64,000 bases of DNA from Andrena cerasifolii. Its lineage: Eukaryota > Arthropoda > Insecta > Hymenoptera > Andrenidae. Made by a program: the position numbers and the translations under genes. Where the stretch lies: the NCBI RefSeq assembly GCF_050908995.1, contig NC_135124.1:1-64000 (forward strand), read 5' to 3'. The stretch's first letter is position 1. Every line of letters starts with the position of its first letter. Below the pieces are notes generated by a model that saw only the letters and a list, made by a program, of their open reading frames with translations, did not search any database and was not told the origin of the DNA. Of this stretch, positions 10,601 to 26,300 are shown piece by piece.

Positions 10601-12601
10601 AACCGATATTGAAAAACCGTTATTGAAAAAACGATATTGAAAAACCGATATTGAAAAAGCGATATTGAAACCGATATTGAAAACCGATATTGAAAAACCG
10701 ATATTTCAAAACCGATATTGAAACCGATATTGCAAAACCGATATTGAAAAACCGATATTGAAAAACCGATATTGAAAAACCGATATTGCAAAACCGATAT
10801 TGCAAAACAGATATGGCAAAACCGATATTGAAAAACCGATATTGAAAAACTGATATCGAAAAACTGATATTGCAAAACCGATATTGAAACAGCGATATTG
10901 AAAAACCGATATTGAAACCGATATTGAAAAACGGATATTGAAACCGATATTGAAAAACCGAAATTAAAAAACCGATATTGAAAAACCGATATTGAAAAAC
11001 CGATATTGCAAAACCGATATTGAAAAAGCGATATTGATAAACCGATATTGAAAAACCGATATTGCAAAACCGATATTGCAAAACCGATATGGAAGAACCG
11101 ATATGGAAAAACCGATATTGAAAAACCGATATTGAAACCGATATTGAAAAATCGATATTGAAAAACCGATATTGAAACAGCGATATTGAAATATCGGTAT
11201 TTAAAAACCGATATTGAAAAACCGATATTGAATACCCGATATTGAAAAACCGAAATTAAAAAACCGATATTGAAAAACCGATATTGAAAAACCGATAATG
11301 CAAAACCGATATTGCAAAACCGATATTGCAAAACCGATATTGAAAAACCGATATTGAAAAACCAATATTGAAAAACCGATATTGAAAAACCGATATTGAA
11401 AAACCGATATTGCAAAACCGATATTGCAAAACCGATATTGCAAAACAGATATGGCAGAACCGATATGGAAAAACCGATATTGTAAAACAGATATTGACAC
11501 CGATATTGAAAAACGGATATTGAAAAACCGATATAGAAAAACCAATATTGAAAAACCGATATTGCAAAACCGATATTGAAAAACCGATATTGAAAAACCG
11601 ATATTGAAAAACCGATATTGCAAAACCGATATTGAAACAGCGATATTGAAAAACCGGTATTTAAAAACCGATATTGAAAAACCGTTATTGAAAAAACGAT
11701 ATTGAAAAACCGATATTGAAAAACCGATATTGCAAAACCGATATTGCAAAACCGATATGGAAGAACCGATATGGAAAAACCGATATTGTAAAACCGATAT
11801 TGAAACCGATATTGAAAAACGGATATTGAAACCGATATTGAAAAACCGAAATTAAAAAACCGATATTGAAAAACCGTTATTGAAAAACGGATATTGAAAC
11901 AGCGATATTTAAAAACCGATATTGAAAAACCGTTATTGAAAAAACGATATTGAAAAACCGATATTGAAAAAGCGATATTGAAACCGATATTGAAAACCGA
12001 TATTGAAAAACCGATATTTCAAAACCGATATTGAAAAACCGATATTGCAAAACCGATATTGAAAAACCGATATGGAAAAACCGATATTGTAAAACCGATA
12101 TTGAAACCGATATTGAAAAACGGATATTGAAACCGATATTGAAAAACCGAAATTAAAAAACCGATATAGAAAAACCGATATTGAAAAACCGATATTGAAA
12201 CCGATATTGAAAAATCGATATTGAAAAACCGATATTGAAACAGCGATATTGAAATATCGGTATTTAAAAACCGATATTGAAAAACCGATATTGAATACCC
12301 GATATTGAAAAACCGAAATTAAAAAACCGATATTGAAAAACCGATATTGAAAAACCGATAATGCAAAACCGATATTGCAAAACCGATATTGCAAAACCGA
12401 TATTGAAAAACTGATATTGAAAAACCAATATTGAAAAACCGATATTGAAAAACCGATATTGAAAAACCGATATTGCAAAACCGATATTGCAAAACCGATA
12501 TTGCAAAACAGATATGGCAGAACCGATATGGAAAAACCGATATTGTAAAACAGATATTGACACCGATATTGAAAAACGGATATTGAAAAACCGATATAGA
12601 A
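4632..12601 (+). repeat. 3,986-bp tandem duplication, two units
   Basis: Unit 1 (about 4632-8617) and unit 2 (about 8618-12601) run in register at an offset of 3,986 bp, later 3,984 bp. The seam is sharp: at 8615-8630 a string ending gatatagaaaaacc switches to aataatgaaacc, the string that opens unit 1 at 4635. Confidence 0.88.
5882..5897 (+). repeat. Marker hairpin CGATATT-GA-AATATCG (first of 18)
   Basis: A 7-bp inverted repeat with a 2-nt loop, made by an aaatatcggtattt-type unit following agcgatattg. Starts: 5882, 7197, 8260, 9868, 11181, 12244, 13642, 15119, 16196, 17594, 19071, 21740, 23231, 25596, 27087, 30169, 31660 and 59093. It marks one subfamily of higher-order units. Confidence 0.85.
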
Positions 12602-15600
12602 AAACCAATATTGAAAAACCGATATTGCAAAACCGATATTGAAAAACCGATATTGAAAAACCGATATTGAAAAACCGATATTGCAAAACCGATATTGAAA
12701 CAGCGATATTGAAAAACCGGTATTTAAAAACCGATATTGAAAAACCGTTATTGAAAAAACGATATTGAAAAACCGATATTGAAAAACCGATATTGCAAAA
12801 CCGATATTGCAAAACCGATATGGAAGAACCGATATGGAAAAACCGATATTGTAAAACCGATATTGAAAAACCGATATTGAAAAACCGATATTGAAACAGA
12901 GATATTGAAAAACCGGTATTTAAAAAACGATATTGAAAAACCGATATAGAAAAACCGATATTGAAAAACCGATATTGCAAAACCGATATTGAAAAAGCGA
13001 TATTGATAAACCGATATTGAAAAACCGATATTGCAAAACCGATATTGCAAAACCGATATGGAAGAACCGATATGGAAAAACCGATATTGAAAAACCGATA
13101 TTGAAACCGATATTGAAAAATCGATATCGAAAAACCGATATTGAAACAGCGATATTGAAATATCGGTATTTAAAAACCGATATTGAAAAACCGATATTGA
13201 AACCGATATTGAAAAACGGATATTGAAACCGATATTGAAAAACCGAAATTAAAAAACCGATATTGAAAAACCGATATTGAAAAACCGATATTGCAAAACC
13301 GATATTGCAAAACCGATATTGCAAAACAGATATGGCAGAACCGATATGGAAAAACCGATATTGTAAAACAGATATTGACACCGATATTGAAAAAGCGATA
13401 TTGATAAACCGATATTGAAAAACCGATATTGCAAAACCGATATTGCAAAACCGATATGGAAGAACCGATATGGAAAAACCGATATTGTAAAACCGATATT
13501 GAAACCGATATTGAAAAACGGATATTGAAACCGATATTGAAAAACCGAAATTAAAAAACCGATATAGAAAAACCGATATTGAAAAACCGATATTGAAACC
13601 GATATTGAAAAATCGATATTGAAAAACCGATATTGAAACAGCGATATTGAAATATCGGTATTTAAAAACCGATATTGAAAAACCGATATTGAATACCCGA
13701 TATTGAAAAACCGAAATTAAAAAACCGATATTGAAAAACCGATATTGAAAAACCGATAATGCAAAACCGATATTGCAAAACCGATATTGCAAAACCGATA
13801 TTGAAAAACCGATATTGAAAAACCAATATTGAAAAACCGATATTGAAAAACCGATATTGAAAAACCGATATTGCAAAACCGATATTGCAAAACCGATATT
13901 GCAAAACAGATATGGCAGAACCGATATGGAAAAACCGATATTGTAAAACAGATATTGACACCGATATTGAAAAACGGATATTGAAAAACCGATATAGAAA
14001 AACCAATATTGAAAAACCGATATTGCAAAACCGATATTGAAAAACCGATATTGAAAAACCGATATTGAAAAACCGATATTGCAAAACCGATATTGAAACA
14101 GCGATATTGAAAAACCGGTATTTAAAAACCGATATTGAAAAACCGTTATTGAAAAAACGATATTGAAAAACCGATATTGAAAAACCGATATTGCAAAACC
14201 GATATTGCAAAACCGATATGGAAGAACCGATATGGAAAAACCGATATTGTAAAACCGATATTGAAACCGATATTGAAAAACGGATATTGAAACCGATATT
14301 AAAAAACCGATATTGAAAAACCGTTATTGAAAAACGGATATTGAAACAGCGATATTTAAAAACCGATATTGAAAAACCGTTATTGAAAAAACGATATTGA
14401 AAAACCGATATTGAAAAAGCGATATTGAAACCGATATTGAAAACCGATATTGAAAAACCGATATTTCAAAACCGATATTGAAAAACCGATATTGCAAAAC
14501 CGATATTGAAAAAACGATATTGAAAAACCGATATTGAAAAACCGATATTGCAAAACCGATATTGCAAAACAGATATGGCAAAACCGATATTGAAAAACCG
14601 ATATTGAAAAACTGATATCGAAAAACTGATATTGCAAAACCGATATTGAAACAGCGATATTGAAAAACCGATATTGAAACCGATATTGAAAAACGGATAT
14701 TGAAACCGATATTGAAAAACCGAAATTAAAAAACCGATATTGAAAAACCGATATTGAAAAACCGATATTGCAAAACCGATATTGCAAAACCGATATTGCA
14801 AAACAGATATGGCAGAACCGATATGGAAAAACCGATATTGTAAAACAGATATTGACACCGATATTGAAAAAGCGATATTGATAAACCGATATTGAAAAAC
14901 CGATATTGCAAAACCGATATTGCAAAACCGATATGGAAGAACCGATATGGAAAAACCGATATTGTAAAACCGATATTGAAACCGATATTGAAAAACGGAT
15001 ATTGAAACCGATATTGAAAAACCGAAATTAAAAAACCGATATAGAAAAACCGATATTGAAAAACCGATATTGAAACCGATATTGAAAAATCGATATTGAA
15101 AAACCGATATTGAAACAGCGATATTGAAATATCGGTATTTAAAAACCGATATTGAAAAACCGATATTGAATACCCGATATTGAAAAACCGAAATTAAAAA
15201 ACCGATATTGAAAAACCGATATTGAAAAACCGATAATGCAAAACCGATATTGCAAAACCGATATTGCAAAACCGATATTGAAAAACCGATATTGAAAAAC
15301 CAATATTGAAAAACCGATATTGAAAAACCGATATTGAAAAACCGATATTGCAAAACCGATATTGCAAAACCGATATTGCAAAACAGATATGGCAGAACCG
15401 ATATGGAAAAACCGATATTGTAAAACAGATATTGACACCGATATTGAAAAACGGATATTGAAAAACCGATATAGAAAAACCAATATTGAAAAACCGATAT
15501 TGCAAAACCGATATTGAAAAACCGATATTGAAAAACCGATATTGAAAAACCGATATTGCAAAACCGATATTGAAACAGCGATATTGAAAAACCGGTATTT

Positions 15601-18600
15601 AAAAACCGATATTGAAAAACCGTTATTGAAAAAACGATATTGAAAAACCGATATTGAAAAACCGATATTGCAAAACCGATATTGCAAAACCGATATTGCA
15701 AAACCGATATGGAAGAACCGATATGGAAAAACCGATATTGTAAAACCGATATTGAAACCGATATTGAAAAACGGATATTGAAACCGATATTGAAAAACCG
15801 AAATTAAAAAACCGATATTGAAAAACCGTTATTGAAAAACGGATATTGAAACAGCGATATTTAAAAACCGATATTGAAAAACCGTTATTGAAAAAACGAT
15901 ATTGAAAAACCGATATTGAAAAAGCGATATTGAAACCGATATTGAAAACCGATATTGAAAAACCGATATTTCAAAACCGATATTGAAAAACCGATATTGC
16001 AAAACCGATATTGAAAAACCGATATGGAAAAACCGATATTGTAAAACCGATATTGAAACCGATATTGAAAAACGGATATTGAAACCGATATTGAAAAACC
16101 GAAATTAAAAAACCGATATAGAAAAACCGATATTGAAAAACCGATATTGAAACCGATATTGAAAAATCGATATTGAAAAACCGATATTGAAACAGCGATA
16201 TTGAAATATCGGTATTTAAAAACCGATATTGAAAAACCGATATTGAATACCCGATATTGAAAAACCGAAATTAAAAAACCGATATTGAAAAACCGATATT
16301 GAAAAACCGATAATGCAAAACCGATATTGCAAAACCGATATTGCAAAACCGATATTGAAAAACTGATATTGAAAAACCAATATTGAAAAACCGATATTGA
16401 AAAACCGATATTGAAAAACCGATATTGCAAAACCGATATTGCAAAACCGATATTGCAAAACAGATATGGCAGAACCGATATGGAAAAACCGATATTGTAA
16501 AACAGATATTGACACCGATATTGAAAAACGGATATTGAAAAACCGATATAGAAAAACCAATATTGAAAAACCGATATTGCAAAACCGATATTGAAAAACC
16601 GATATTGAAAAACCGATATTGAAAAACCGATATTGCAAAACCGATATTGAAACAGCGATATTGAAAAACCGGTATTTAAAAACCGATATTGAAAAACCGT
16701 TATTGAAAAAACGATATTGAAAAACCGATATTGAAAAACCGATATTGCAAAACCGATATTGCAAAACCGATATGGAAGAACCGATATGGAAAAACCGATA
16801 TTGTAAAACCGATATTGAAAAACCGATATTGAAAAACCGATATTGAAACAGAGATATTGAAAAACCGGTATTTAAAAAACGATATTGAAAAACCGATATA
16901 GAAAAACCGATATTGAAAAACCGATATTGCAAAACCGATATTGAAAAAGCGATATTGATAAACCGATATTGAAAAACCGATATTGCAAAACCGATATTGC
17001 AAAACCGATATGGAAGAACCGATATGGAAAAACCGATATTGAAAAACCGATATTGAAACCGATATTGAAAAATCGATATCGAAAAACCGATATTGAAACA
17101 GCGATATTGAAATATCGGTATTTAAAAACCGATATTGAAAAACCGATATTGAAACCGATATTGAAAAACGGATATTGAAACCGATATTGAAAAACCGAAA
17201 TTAAAAAACCGATATTGAAAAACCGATATTGAAAAACCGATATTGCAAAACCGATATTGCAAAACCGATATTGCAAAACAGATATGGCAGAACCGATATG
17301 GAAAAACCGATATTGTAAAACAGATATTGACACCGATATTGAAAAAGCGATATTGATAAACCGATATTGAAAAACCGATATTGCAAAACCGATATTGCAA
17401 AACCGATATGGAAGAACCGATATGGAAAAACCGATATTGTAAAACCGATATTGAAACCGATATTGAAAAACGGATATTGAAACCGATATTGAAAAACCGA
17501 AATTAAAAAACCGATATAGAAAAACCGATATTGAAAAACCGATATTGAAACCGATATTGAAAAATCGATATTGAAAAACCGATATTGAAACAGCGATATT
17601 GAAATATCGGTATTTAAAAACCGATATTGAAAAACCGATATTGAATACCCGATATTGAAAAACCGAAATTAAAAAACCGATATTGAAAAACCGATATTGA
17701 AAAACCGATAATGCAAAACCGATATTGCAAAACCGATATTGCAAAACCGATATTGAAAAACCGATATTGAAAAACCAATATTGAAAAACCGATATTGAAA
17801 AACCGATATTGAAAAACCGATATTGCAAAACCGATATTGCAAAACCGATATTGCAAAACAGATATGGCAGAACCGATATGGAAAAACCGATATTGTAAAA
17901 CAGATATTGACACCGATATTGAAAAACGGATATTGAAAAACCGATATAGAAAAACCAATATTGAAAAACCGATATTGCAAAACCGATATTGAAAAACCGA
18001 TATTGAAAAACCGATATTGAAAAACCGATATTGCAAAACCGATATTGAAACAGCGATATTGAAAAACCGGTATTTAAAAACCGATATTGAAAAACCGTTA
18101 TTGAAAAAACGATATTGAAAAACCGATATTGAAAAACCGATATTGCAAAACCGATATTGCAAAACCGATATGGAAGAACCGATATGGAAAAACCGATATT
18201 GTAAAACCGATATTGAAACCGATATTGAAAAACGGATATTGAAACCGATATTAAAAAACCGATATTGAAAAACCGTTATTGAAAAACGGATATTGAAACA
18301 GCGATATTTAAAAACCGATATTGAAAAACCGTTATTGAAAAAACGATATTGAAAAACCGATATTGAAAAAGCGATATTGAAACCGATATTGAAAACCGAT
18401 ATTGAAAAACCGATATTTCAAAACCGATATTGAAAAACCGATATTGCAAAACCGATATTGAAAAAACGATATTGAAAAACCGATATTGAAAAACCGATAT
18501 TGCAAAACCGATATTGCAAAACAGATATGGCAAAACCGATATTGAAAAACCGATATTGAAAAACTGATATCGAAAAACTGATATTGCAAAACCGATATTG

Positions 18601-19965
18601 AAACAGCGATATTGAAAAACCGATATTGAAACCGATATTGAAAAACGGATATTGAAACCGATATTGAAAAACCGAAATTAAAAAACCGATATTGAAAAAC
18701 CGATATTGAAAAACCGATATTGCAAAACCGATATTGCAAAACCGATATTGCAAAACAGATATGGCAGAACCGATATGGAAAAACCGATATTGTAAAACAG
18801 ATATTGACACCGATATTGAAAAAGCGATATTGATAAACCGATATTGAAAAACCGATATTGCAAAACCGATATTGCAAAACCGATATGGAAGAACCGATAT
18901 GGAAAAACCGATATTGTAAAACCGATATTGAAACCGATATTGAAAAACGGATATTGAAACCGATATTGAAAAACCGAAATTAAAAAACCGATATAGAAAA
19001 ACCGATATTGAAAAACCGATATTGAAACCGATATTGAAAAATCGATATTGAAAAACCGATATTGAAACAGCGATATTGAAATATCGGTATTTAAAAACCG
19101 ATATTGAAAAACCGATATTGAATACCCGATATTGAAAAACCGAAATTAAAAAACCGATATTGAAAAACCGATATTGAAAAACCGATAATGCAAAACCGAT
19201 ATTGCAAAACCGATATTGCAAAACCGATATTGAAAAACCGATATTGAAAAACCAATATTGAAAAACCGATATTGAAAAACCGATATTGAAAAACCGATAT
19301 TGCAAAACCGATATTGCAAAACCGATATTGCAAAACAGATATGGCAGAACCGATATGGAAAAACCGATATTGTAAAACAGATATTGACACCGATATTGAA
19401 AAACGGATATTGAAAAACCGATATAGAAAAACCAATATTGAAAAACCGATATTGCAAAACCGATATTGAAAAACCGATATTGAAAAACCGATATTGAAAA
19501 ACCGATATTGCAAAACCGATATTGAAACAGCGATATTGAAAAACCGGTATTTAAAAACCGATATTGAAAAACCGTTATTGAAAAAACGATATTGAAAAAC
19601 CGATATTGAAAAACCGATATTGCAAAACCGATATTGCAAAACCGATATGGAAGAACCGATATGGAAAAACCGATATTGTAAAACCGACATTGAAACCGAT
19701 ATTGAAAAACGGATATTGAAACCGATATTGAAAAACCGAAATTAAAAAACCGATATTGAAAAACCGTTATTGAAAAACGGATATTGAAACAGCGATATTT
19801 AAAAACCGATATTGAAAAACCGTTATTGAAAAAACGATATTGAAAAACCGATATTGAAAAAGCGATATTGAAACCGATATTGAAAACCGATATTGAAAAA
19901 CCGATATTTCAAAACCGATATTGAAAAACCGATATTGCAAAACCGATATTGAAAAACCGATATTG
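11112..19965 (+). repeat. 3,952-bp tandem repeat, about 2.2 units
   Basis: Sequence from about 11112 recurs at about 15050 (offset 3,938 bp). After one extra caaaaccgatattg unit near 15690 the offset becomes 3,952 bp and holds to about 19965, where aaaaaccgatatgg in the earlier copy is replaced by aaaaaccgatattg. It overlaps the second unit of the 3,986-bp duplication, so the two events are nested. Confidence 0.85.
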
Positions 19966-20374
19966 AAAAACCGATATTGAAAAACCGATATTGCAAAACC
20001 GATATTGCAAAACAGATATGGCAGAACCGATATGGAAAAACCGATATTGTAAAACCGATATTGAAACCGATATTGAAAAACGGATATTGAAAAACCGATA
20101 TAGAAAAACCAATATTGAAAAACCGATATTGAAAAACTGATATCGAAAAACTGATATTGCAAAACCGATATTGAAAAACCGATATTGAAAAACCGATATT
20201 GAAACAGAGATATTGAAAAACCGGTATTTAAAAAACGATATTGAAAAACCGATATAGAAAAACCGATATTGAAAACCCGATAATGCAAAACCGATATTGA
20301 AAAAGCGATATTGAAACCGATATTGAAAACCGATATTGAAAAACTGAAATTGAAAAACCGGTATTTAAAAACCG

Positions 20375-23300
20375 ATATTGAAAAACCGTTATTGAAAAAA
20401 CGATATTGAAAAACCGATATTCAAAAAGCGATATTGAAACCGATATTGAAAACCGATATTGAAAAACCGATATTTCAAAACCGATATTGAAAAACCGATA
20501 TTGCAAAACCGATATTGAAAAACCGATATTGAAAAACCGATATTGAAAAACCGATATTGCAAAACCGATATTGAAACAGCGATATTGAAAAACCGGTATT
20601 TAAAAACCGATATTGAAAAACCGTTATTGAAAAAACGATATTGAAAAACCGATATTGCAAAACCGATATTGCAAAACCGATATTGCAAAACAGATATGGC
20701 AGAACCGATATGGAAAAACCGATATTGTAAAACAGATATTGACACCGATATTGAAAAACGGATATTGAAAAACCGATATAGAAAAACCAATATTGAAAAA
20801 CCGATATTGCAAAACCGATATTGAAAAACCGATATTGAAAAACCGATATTGAAAAACCGATATTGCAAAACCGATATTGAAACAGCGATATTGAAAAACC
20901 GGTATTTAAAAACCGATATTGAAAAACCGTTATTGAAAAAACGATATTGAAAAACCGATATTGAAAAACCGATATTGCAAAACCGATATTGCAAAACCGA
21001 TATGGAAGAACCGATATGGAAAAACCGATATTGTAAAACCGATATTGAAACCGATATTGAAAAACGGATATTGAAACCGATATTGAAAAACCGAAATTAA
21101 AAAACCGATATTGAAAAACCGTTATTGAAAAACGGATATTGAAACAGCGATATTTAAAAACCGATATTCTAAACCGTTATTGAAAAAACGATATTGAAAA
21201 ACCGATATTGAAAAAGCGATATTGAAACCGATATTGAAAACCGATATTGAAAAACCGATATTTCAAAACCGATATTGAAAAACCGATATTGCAAAACCGA
21301 TATTGAAAAACCGATATTGAAAAACCGATATTGAAAAACCGATATTGCAAAACCGATATTGCAAAACAGATATGGCAAAACCGATATTGAAAAACCGATA
21401 TTGAAAAACTGATATCGAAAAACTGATATTGCAAAACCGATATTGAAACAGCGATATTGAAAAACCGATATTGAAACCGATATTGAAAAACGGATATTGA
21501 AACCGATATTGAAAAACCGAAATTAAAAAACCGATATTGAAAAACCGATATTGAAAAACCGATATTGCAAAACCGATATTGAAAAAGCGATATTGATAAA
21601 CCGATATTGAAAAACCGATATTGCAAAACCGATATTGCAAAACCGATATGGAAGAACCGATATGGAAAAACCGATATTGAAAAACCGATATAGAAACCGA
21701 TATTGAAAAATCGATATTGAAAAACCGATATTGAAACAGCGATATTGAAATATCGGTATTTAAAAACCGATATTGAAAAACCGATATTGAATACCCGATA
21801 TTGAAAAACCGAAATTAAAAAACCGATATTGAAAAACCGATATTGAAAAACCGATAATGCAAAACCGATATTGCAAAACCGATATTGCAAAACCGATATT
21901 GAAAAACCGATATTGAAAAACCAATATTGAAAAACCGATATTGAAAAACCGATATTGAAAAACCGATATTGCAAAACCGATATTGCAAAACCGATATTGC
22001 AAAACAGATATGGCAGAACCGATATGGAAAAACCGATATTGTAAAACAGATATTGACACCGATATTGAAAAACGGATATTGAAAAACCGATATAGAAAAA
22101 CCAATATTGAAAAACCGATATTGCAAAACCGATATTGAAAAACCGATATTGAAAAACCGATATTGAAAAACCGATATTGCAAAACCGGTATTGAAACAGC
22201 GATATTGAAAAACCGGTATTTAAAAACCGATATTGAAAAACCGTTATTGAAAAAACGATATTGAAAAACCGATATTGAAAAACCGATATTGCAAAACCGA
22301 TATTGCAAAACCGATATGGAAGAACCGATATGGAAAAACCGATATTGTAAAACCGATATTGAAACCGATATTGAAAAACGGATATTGAAACCGATATTGA
22401 AAAACCGAAATTAAAAAACCGATATTGAAAAACCGTTATTGAAAAACGGATATTGAAACAGCGATATTTAAAAACCGATATTGAAAAACCGTTATTGAAA
22501 AAACGATATTGAAAAACCGATATTGAAAAAGCGATATTGAAACCGATATTGAAAACCGATATTGAAAAACCGATATTTCAAAACCGATATTGAAAAACCG
22601 ATATTGCAAAACCGATATTGAAAAAACGATATTGAAAAACCGATATTGAAAAACCGATATTGCAAAACCGATATTGCAAAACAGATATGGCAAAACCGAT
22701 ATTGAAAAACCGATATTGAAAAACTGATATCGAAAAACTGATATTGCAAAACCGATATTGAAACAGCGATATTGAAAAACCGATATTGAAACCGATATTG
22801 AAAAACGGATATTGAAACCGATATTGAAAAACCGAAATTAAAAAACCGATATTGAAAAACCGATATTGAAAAACCGATATTGCAAAACCGATATTGCAAA
22901 ACCGATATTGCAAAACAGATATGGCAGAACCGATATGGAAAAACCGATATTGTAAAACAGATATTGACACCGATATTGAAAAAGCGATATTGATAAACCG
23001 ATATTGAAAAACCGATATTGCAAAACCGATATTGCAAAACCGATATGGAAGAACCGATATGGAAAAACCGATATTGTAAAACCGATATTGAAACCGATAT
23101 TGAAAAACGGATATTGAAACCGATATTGAAAAACCGAAATTAAAAAACCGATATAGAAAAACCGATATTGAAAAACCGATATTGAAACCGATATTGAAAA
23201 ATCGATATTGAAAAACCGATATTGAAACAGCGATATTGAAATATCGGTATTTAAAAACCGATATTGAAAAACCGATATTGAATACCCGATATTGAAAAAC

Positions 23301-26300
23301 CGAAATTAAAAAACCGATATTGAAAAACCGATATTGAAAAACCGATAATGCAAAACCGATATTGCAAAACCGATATTGCAAAACCGATATTGAAAAACCG
23401 ATATTGAAAAACCAATATTGAAAAACCGATATTGAAAAACCGATATTGAAAAACCGATATTGCAAAACCGATATTGCAAAACCGATATTGCAAAACAGAT
23501 ATGGCAGAACCGATATGGAAAAACCGATATTGTAAAACAGATATTGACACCGATATTGAAAAACGGATATTGAAAAACCGATATAGAAAAACCAATATTG
23601 AAAAACCGATATTGCAAAACCGATATTGAAAAACCGATATTGAAAAACCGATATTGAAAAACCGATATTGCAAAACCGATATTGAAACAGCGATATTGAA
23701 AAACCGGTATTTAAAAACCGATATTGAAAAACCGTTATTGAAAAAACGATATTGAAAAACCGATATTGAAAAACCGATATTGCAAAACCGATATTGCAAA
23801 ACCGATATGGAAGAACCGATATGGAAAAACCGATATTGTAAAACCGATATTGAAACCGATATTGAAAAACGGATATTGAAACCGATATTGAAAAACCAAT
23901 ATTGAAAAACCGATATTGCAAAACCGATATTGAAAACCCGATAATGCAAAACCGATATTGAAAAAGCGATATTGAAACCGATATTGAAAACCGATATTGA
24001 AAAACTGAAATTGAAAAACCGGTATTTAAAAACCGATATTGAAAAACCAATATTGAAAAACCGATATTGAAAAACCGATATTGAAAAACCGATATTGCAA
24101 AACCGATATTGCAAAACCGATATTGCAAAACAGATATGGCAGAACCGATATGGAAAAACCGATATTGTAAAACAGATATTGACACCGATATTGAAAAACG
24201 GATATTGAAAAACCGATATAGAAAAACCAATATTGAAAAACCGTTATTGAAAAAACGATATTGAAAAACCGATATTCAAAAAGCGATATTGAAACCGATA
24301 TTGAAAACCGATATTGAAAAACCGATATTTCAAAACCGATATTGAAAAACCGATATTGCAAAACCGATATTGAAAAACCGATATTGAAAAACCGATATTG
24401 AAAAACCGATATTGCAAAACCGATATTGAAACAGCGATATTGAAAAACCGGTATTTAAAAACCGATATTGAAAAACCGTTATTGAAAAAACGATATTGAA
24501 AAACCGATATTGCAAAACCGATATTGCAAAACCGATATTGCAAAACAGATATGGCAGAACCGATATGGAAAAACCGATATTGTAAAACAGATATTGACAC
24601 CGATATTGAAAAACGGATATTGAAAAACCGATATAGAAAAACCAATATTGAAAAACCGATATTGCAAAACCGATATTGAAAAACCGATATTGAAAAACCG
24701 ATATTGAAAAACCGATATTGCAAAACCGATATTGAAACAGCGATATTGAAAAACCGGTATTTAAAAACCGATATTGAAAAACCGTTATTGAAAAAACGAT
24801 ATTGAAAAACCGATATTGAAAAACCGATATTGCAAAACCGATATTGCAAAACCGATATGGAAGAACCGATATGGAAAAACCGATATTGTAAAACCGATAT
24901 TGAAACCGATATTGAAAAACGGATATTGAAACCGATATTGAAAAACCGAAATTAAAAAACCGATATTGAAAAACCGTTATTGAAAAACGGATATTGAAAC
25001 AGCGATATTTAAAAACCGATATTGAAAAACCGTTATTGAAAAAACGATATTGAAAAACCGATATTGAAAAAGCGATATTGAAACCGATATTGAAAACCGA
25101 TATTGAAAAACCGATATTTCAAAACCGATATTGAAAAACCGATATTGCAAAACCGATATTGAAAAACCGATATTGAAAAACCGATATTGAAAAACCGATA
25201 TTGCAAAACCGATATTGCAAAACAGATATGGCAAAACCGATATTGAAAAACCGATATTGAAAAACTGATATCGAAAAACTGATATTGCAAAACCGATATT
25301 GAAACAGCGATATTGAAAAACCGATATTGAAACCGATATTGAAAAACGGATATTGAAACCGATATTGAAAAACCGAAATTAAAAAACCGATATTGAAAAA
25401 CCGATATTGAAAAACCGATATTGCAAAACCGATATTGAAAAAGCGATATTGATAAACCGATATTGAAAAACCGATATTGCAAAACCGATATTGCAAAACC
25501 GATATGGAAGAACCGATATGGAAAAACCGATATTGAAAAACCGATATTGAAACCGATATTGAAAAATCGATATTGAAAAACCGATATTGAAACAGCGATA
25601 TTGAAATATCGGTATTTAAAAACCGATATTGAAAAACCGATATTGAATACCCGATATTGAAAAACCGAAATTAAAAAACCGATATTGAAAAACCGATATT
25701 GAAAAACCGATAATGCAAAACCGATATTGCAAAACCGATATTGCAAAACCGATATTGAAAAACCGATATTGAAAAACCAATATTGAAAAACCGATATTGA
25801 AAAACCGATATTGAAAAACCGATATTGCAAAACCGATATTGCAAAACCGATATTGCAAAACAGATATGGCAGAACCGATATGGAAAAACCGATATTGTAA
25901 AACAGATATTGACACCGATATTGAAAAACGGATATTGAAAAACCGATATAGAAAAACCAATATTGAAAAACCGATATTGCAAAACCGATATTGAAAAACC
26001 GATATTGAAAAACCGATATTGAAAAACCGATATTGCAAAACCGGTATTGAAACAGCGATATTGAAAAACCGGTATTTAAAAACCGATATTGAAAAACCGT
26101 TATTGAAAAAACGATATTGAAAAACCGATATTGAAAAACCGATATTGCAAAACCGATATTGCAAAACCGATATGGAAGAACCGATATGGAAAAACCGATA
26201 TTGTAAAACCGATATTGAAACCGATATTGAAAAACGGATATTGAAACCGATATTGAAAAACCGAAATTAAAAAACCGATATTGAAAAACCGTTATTGAAA

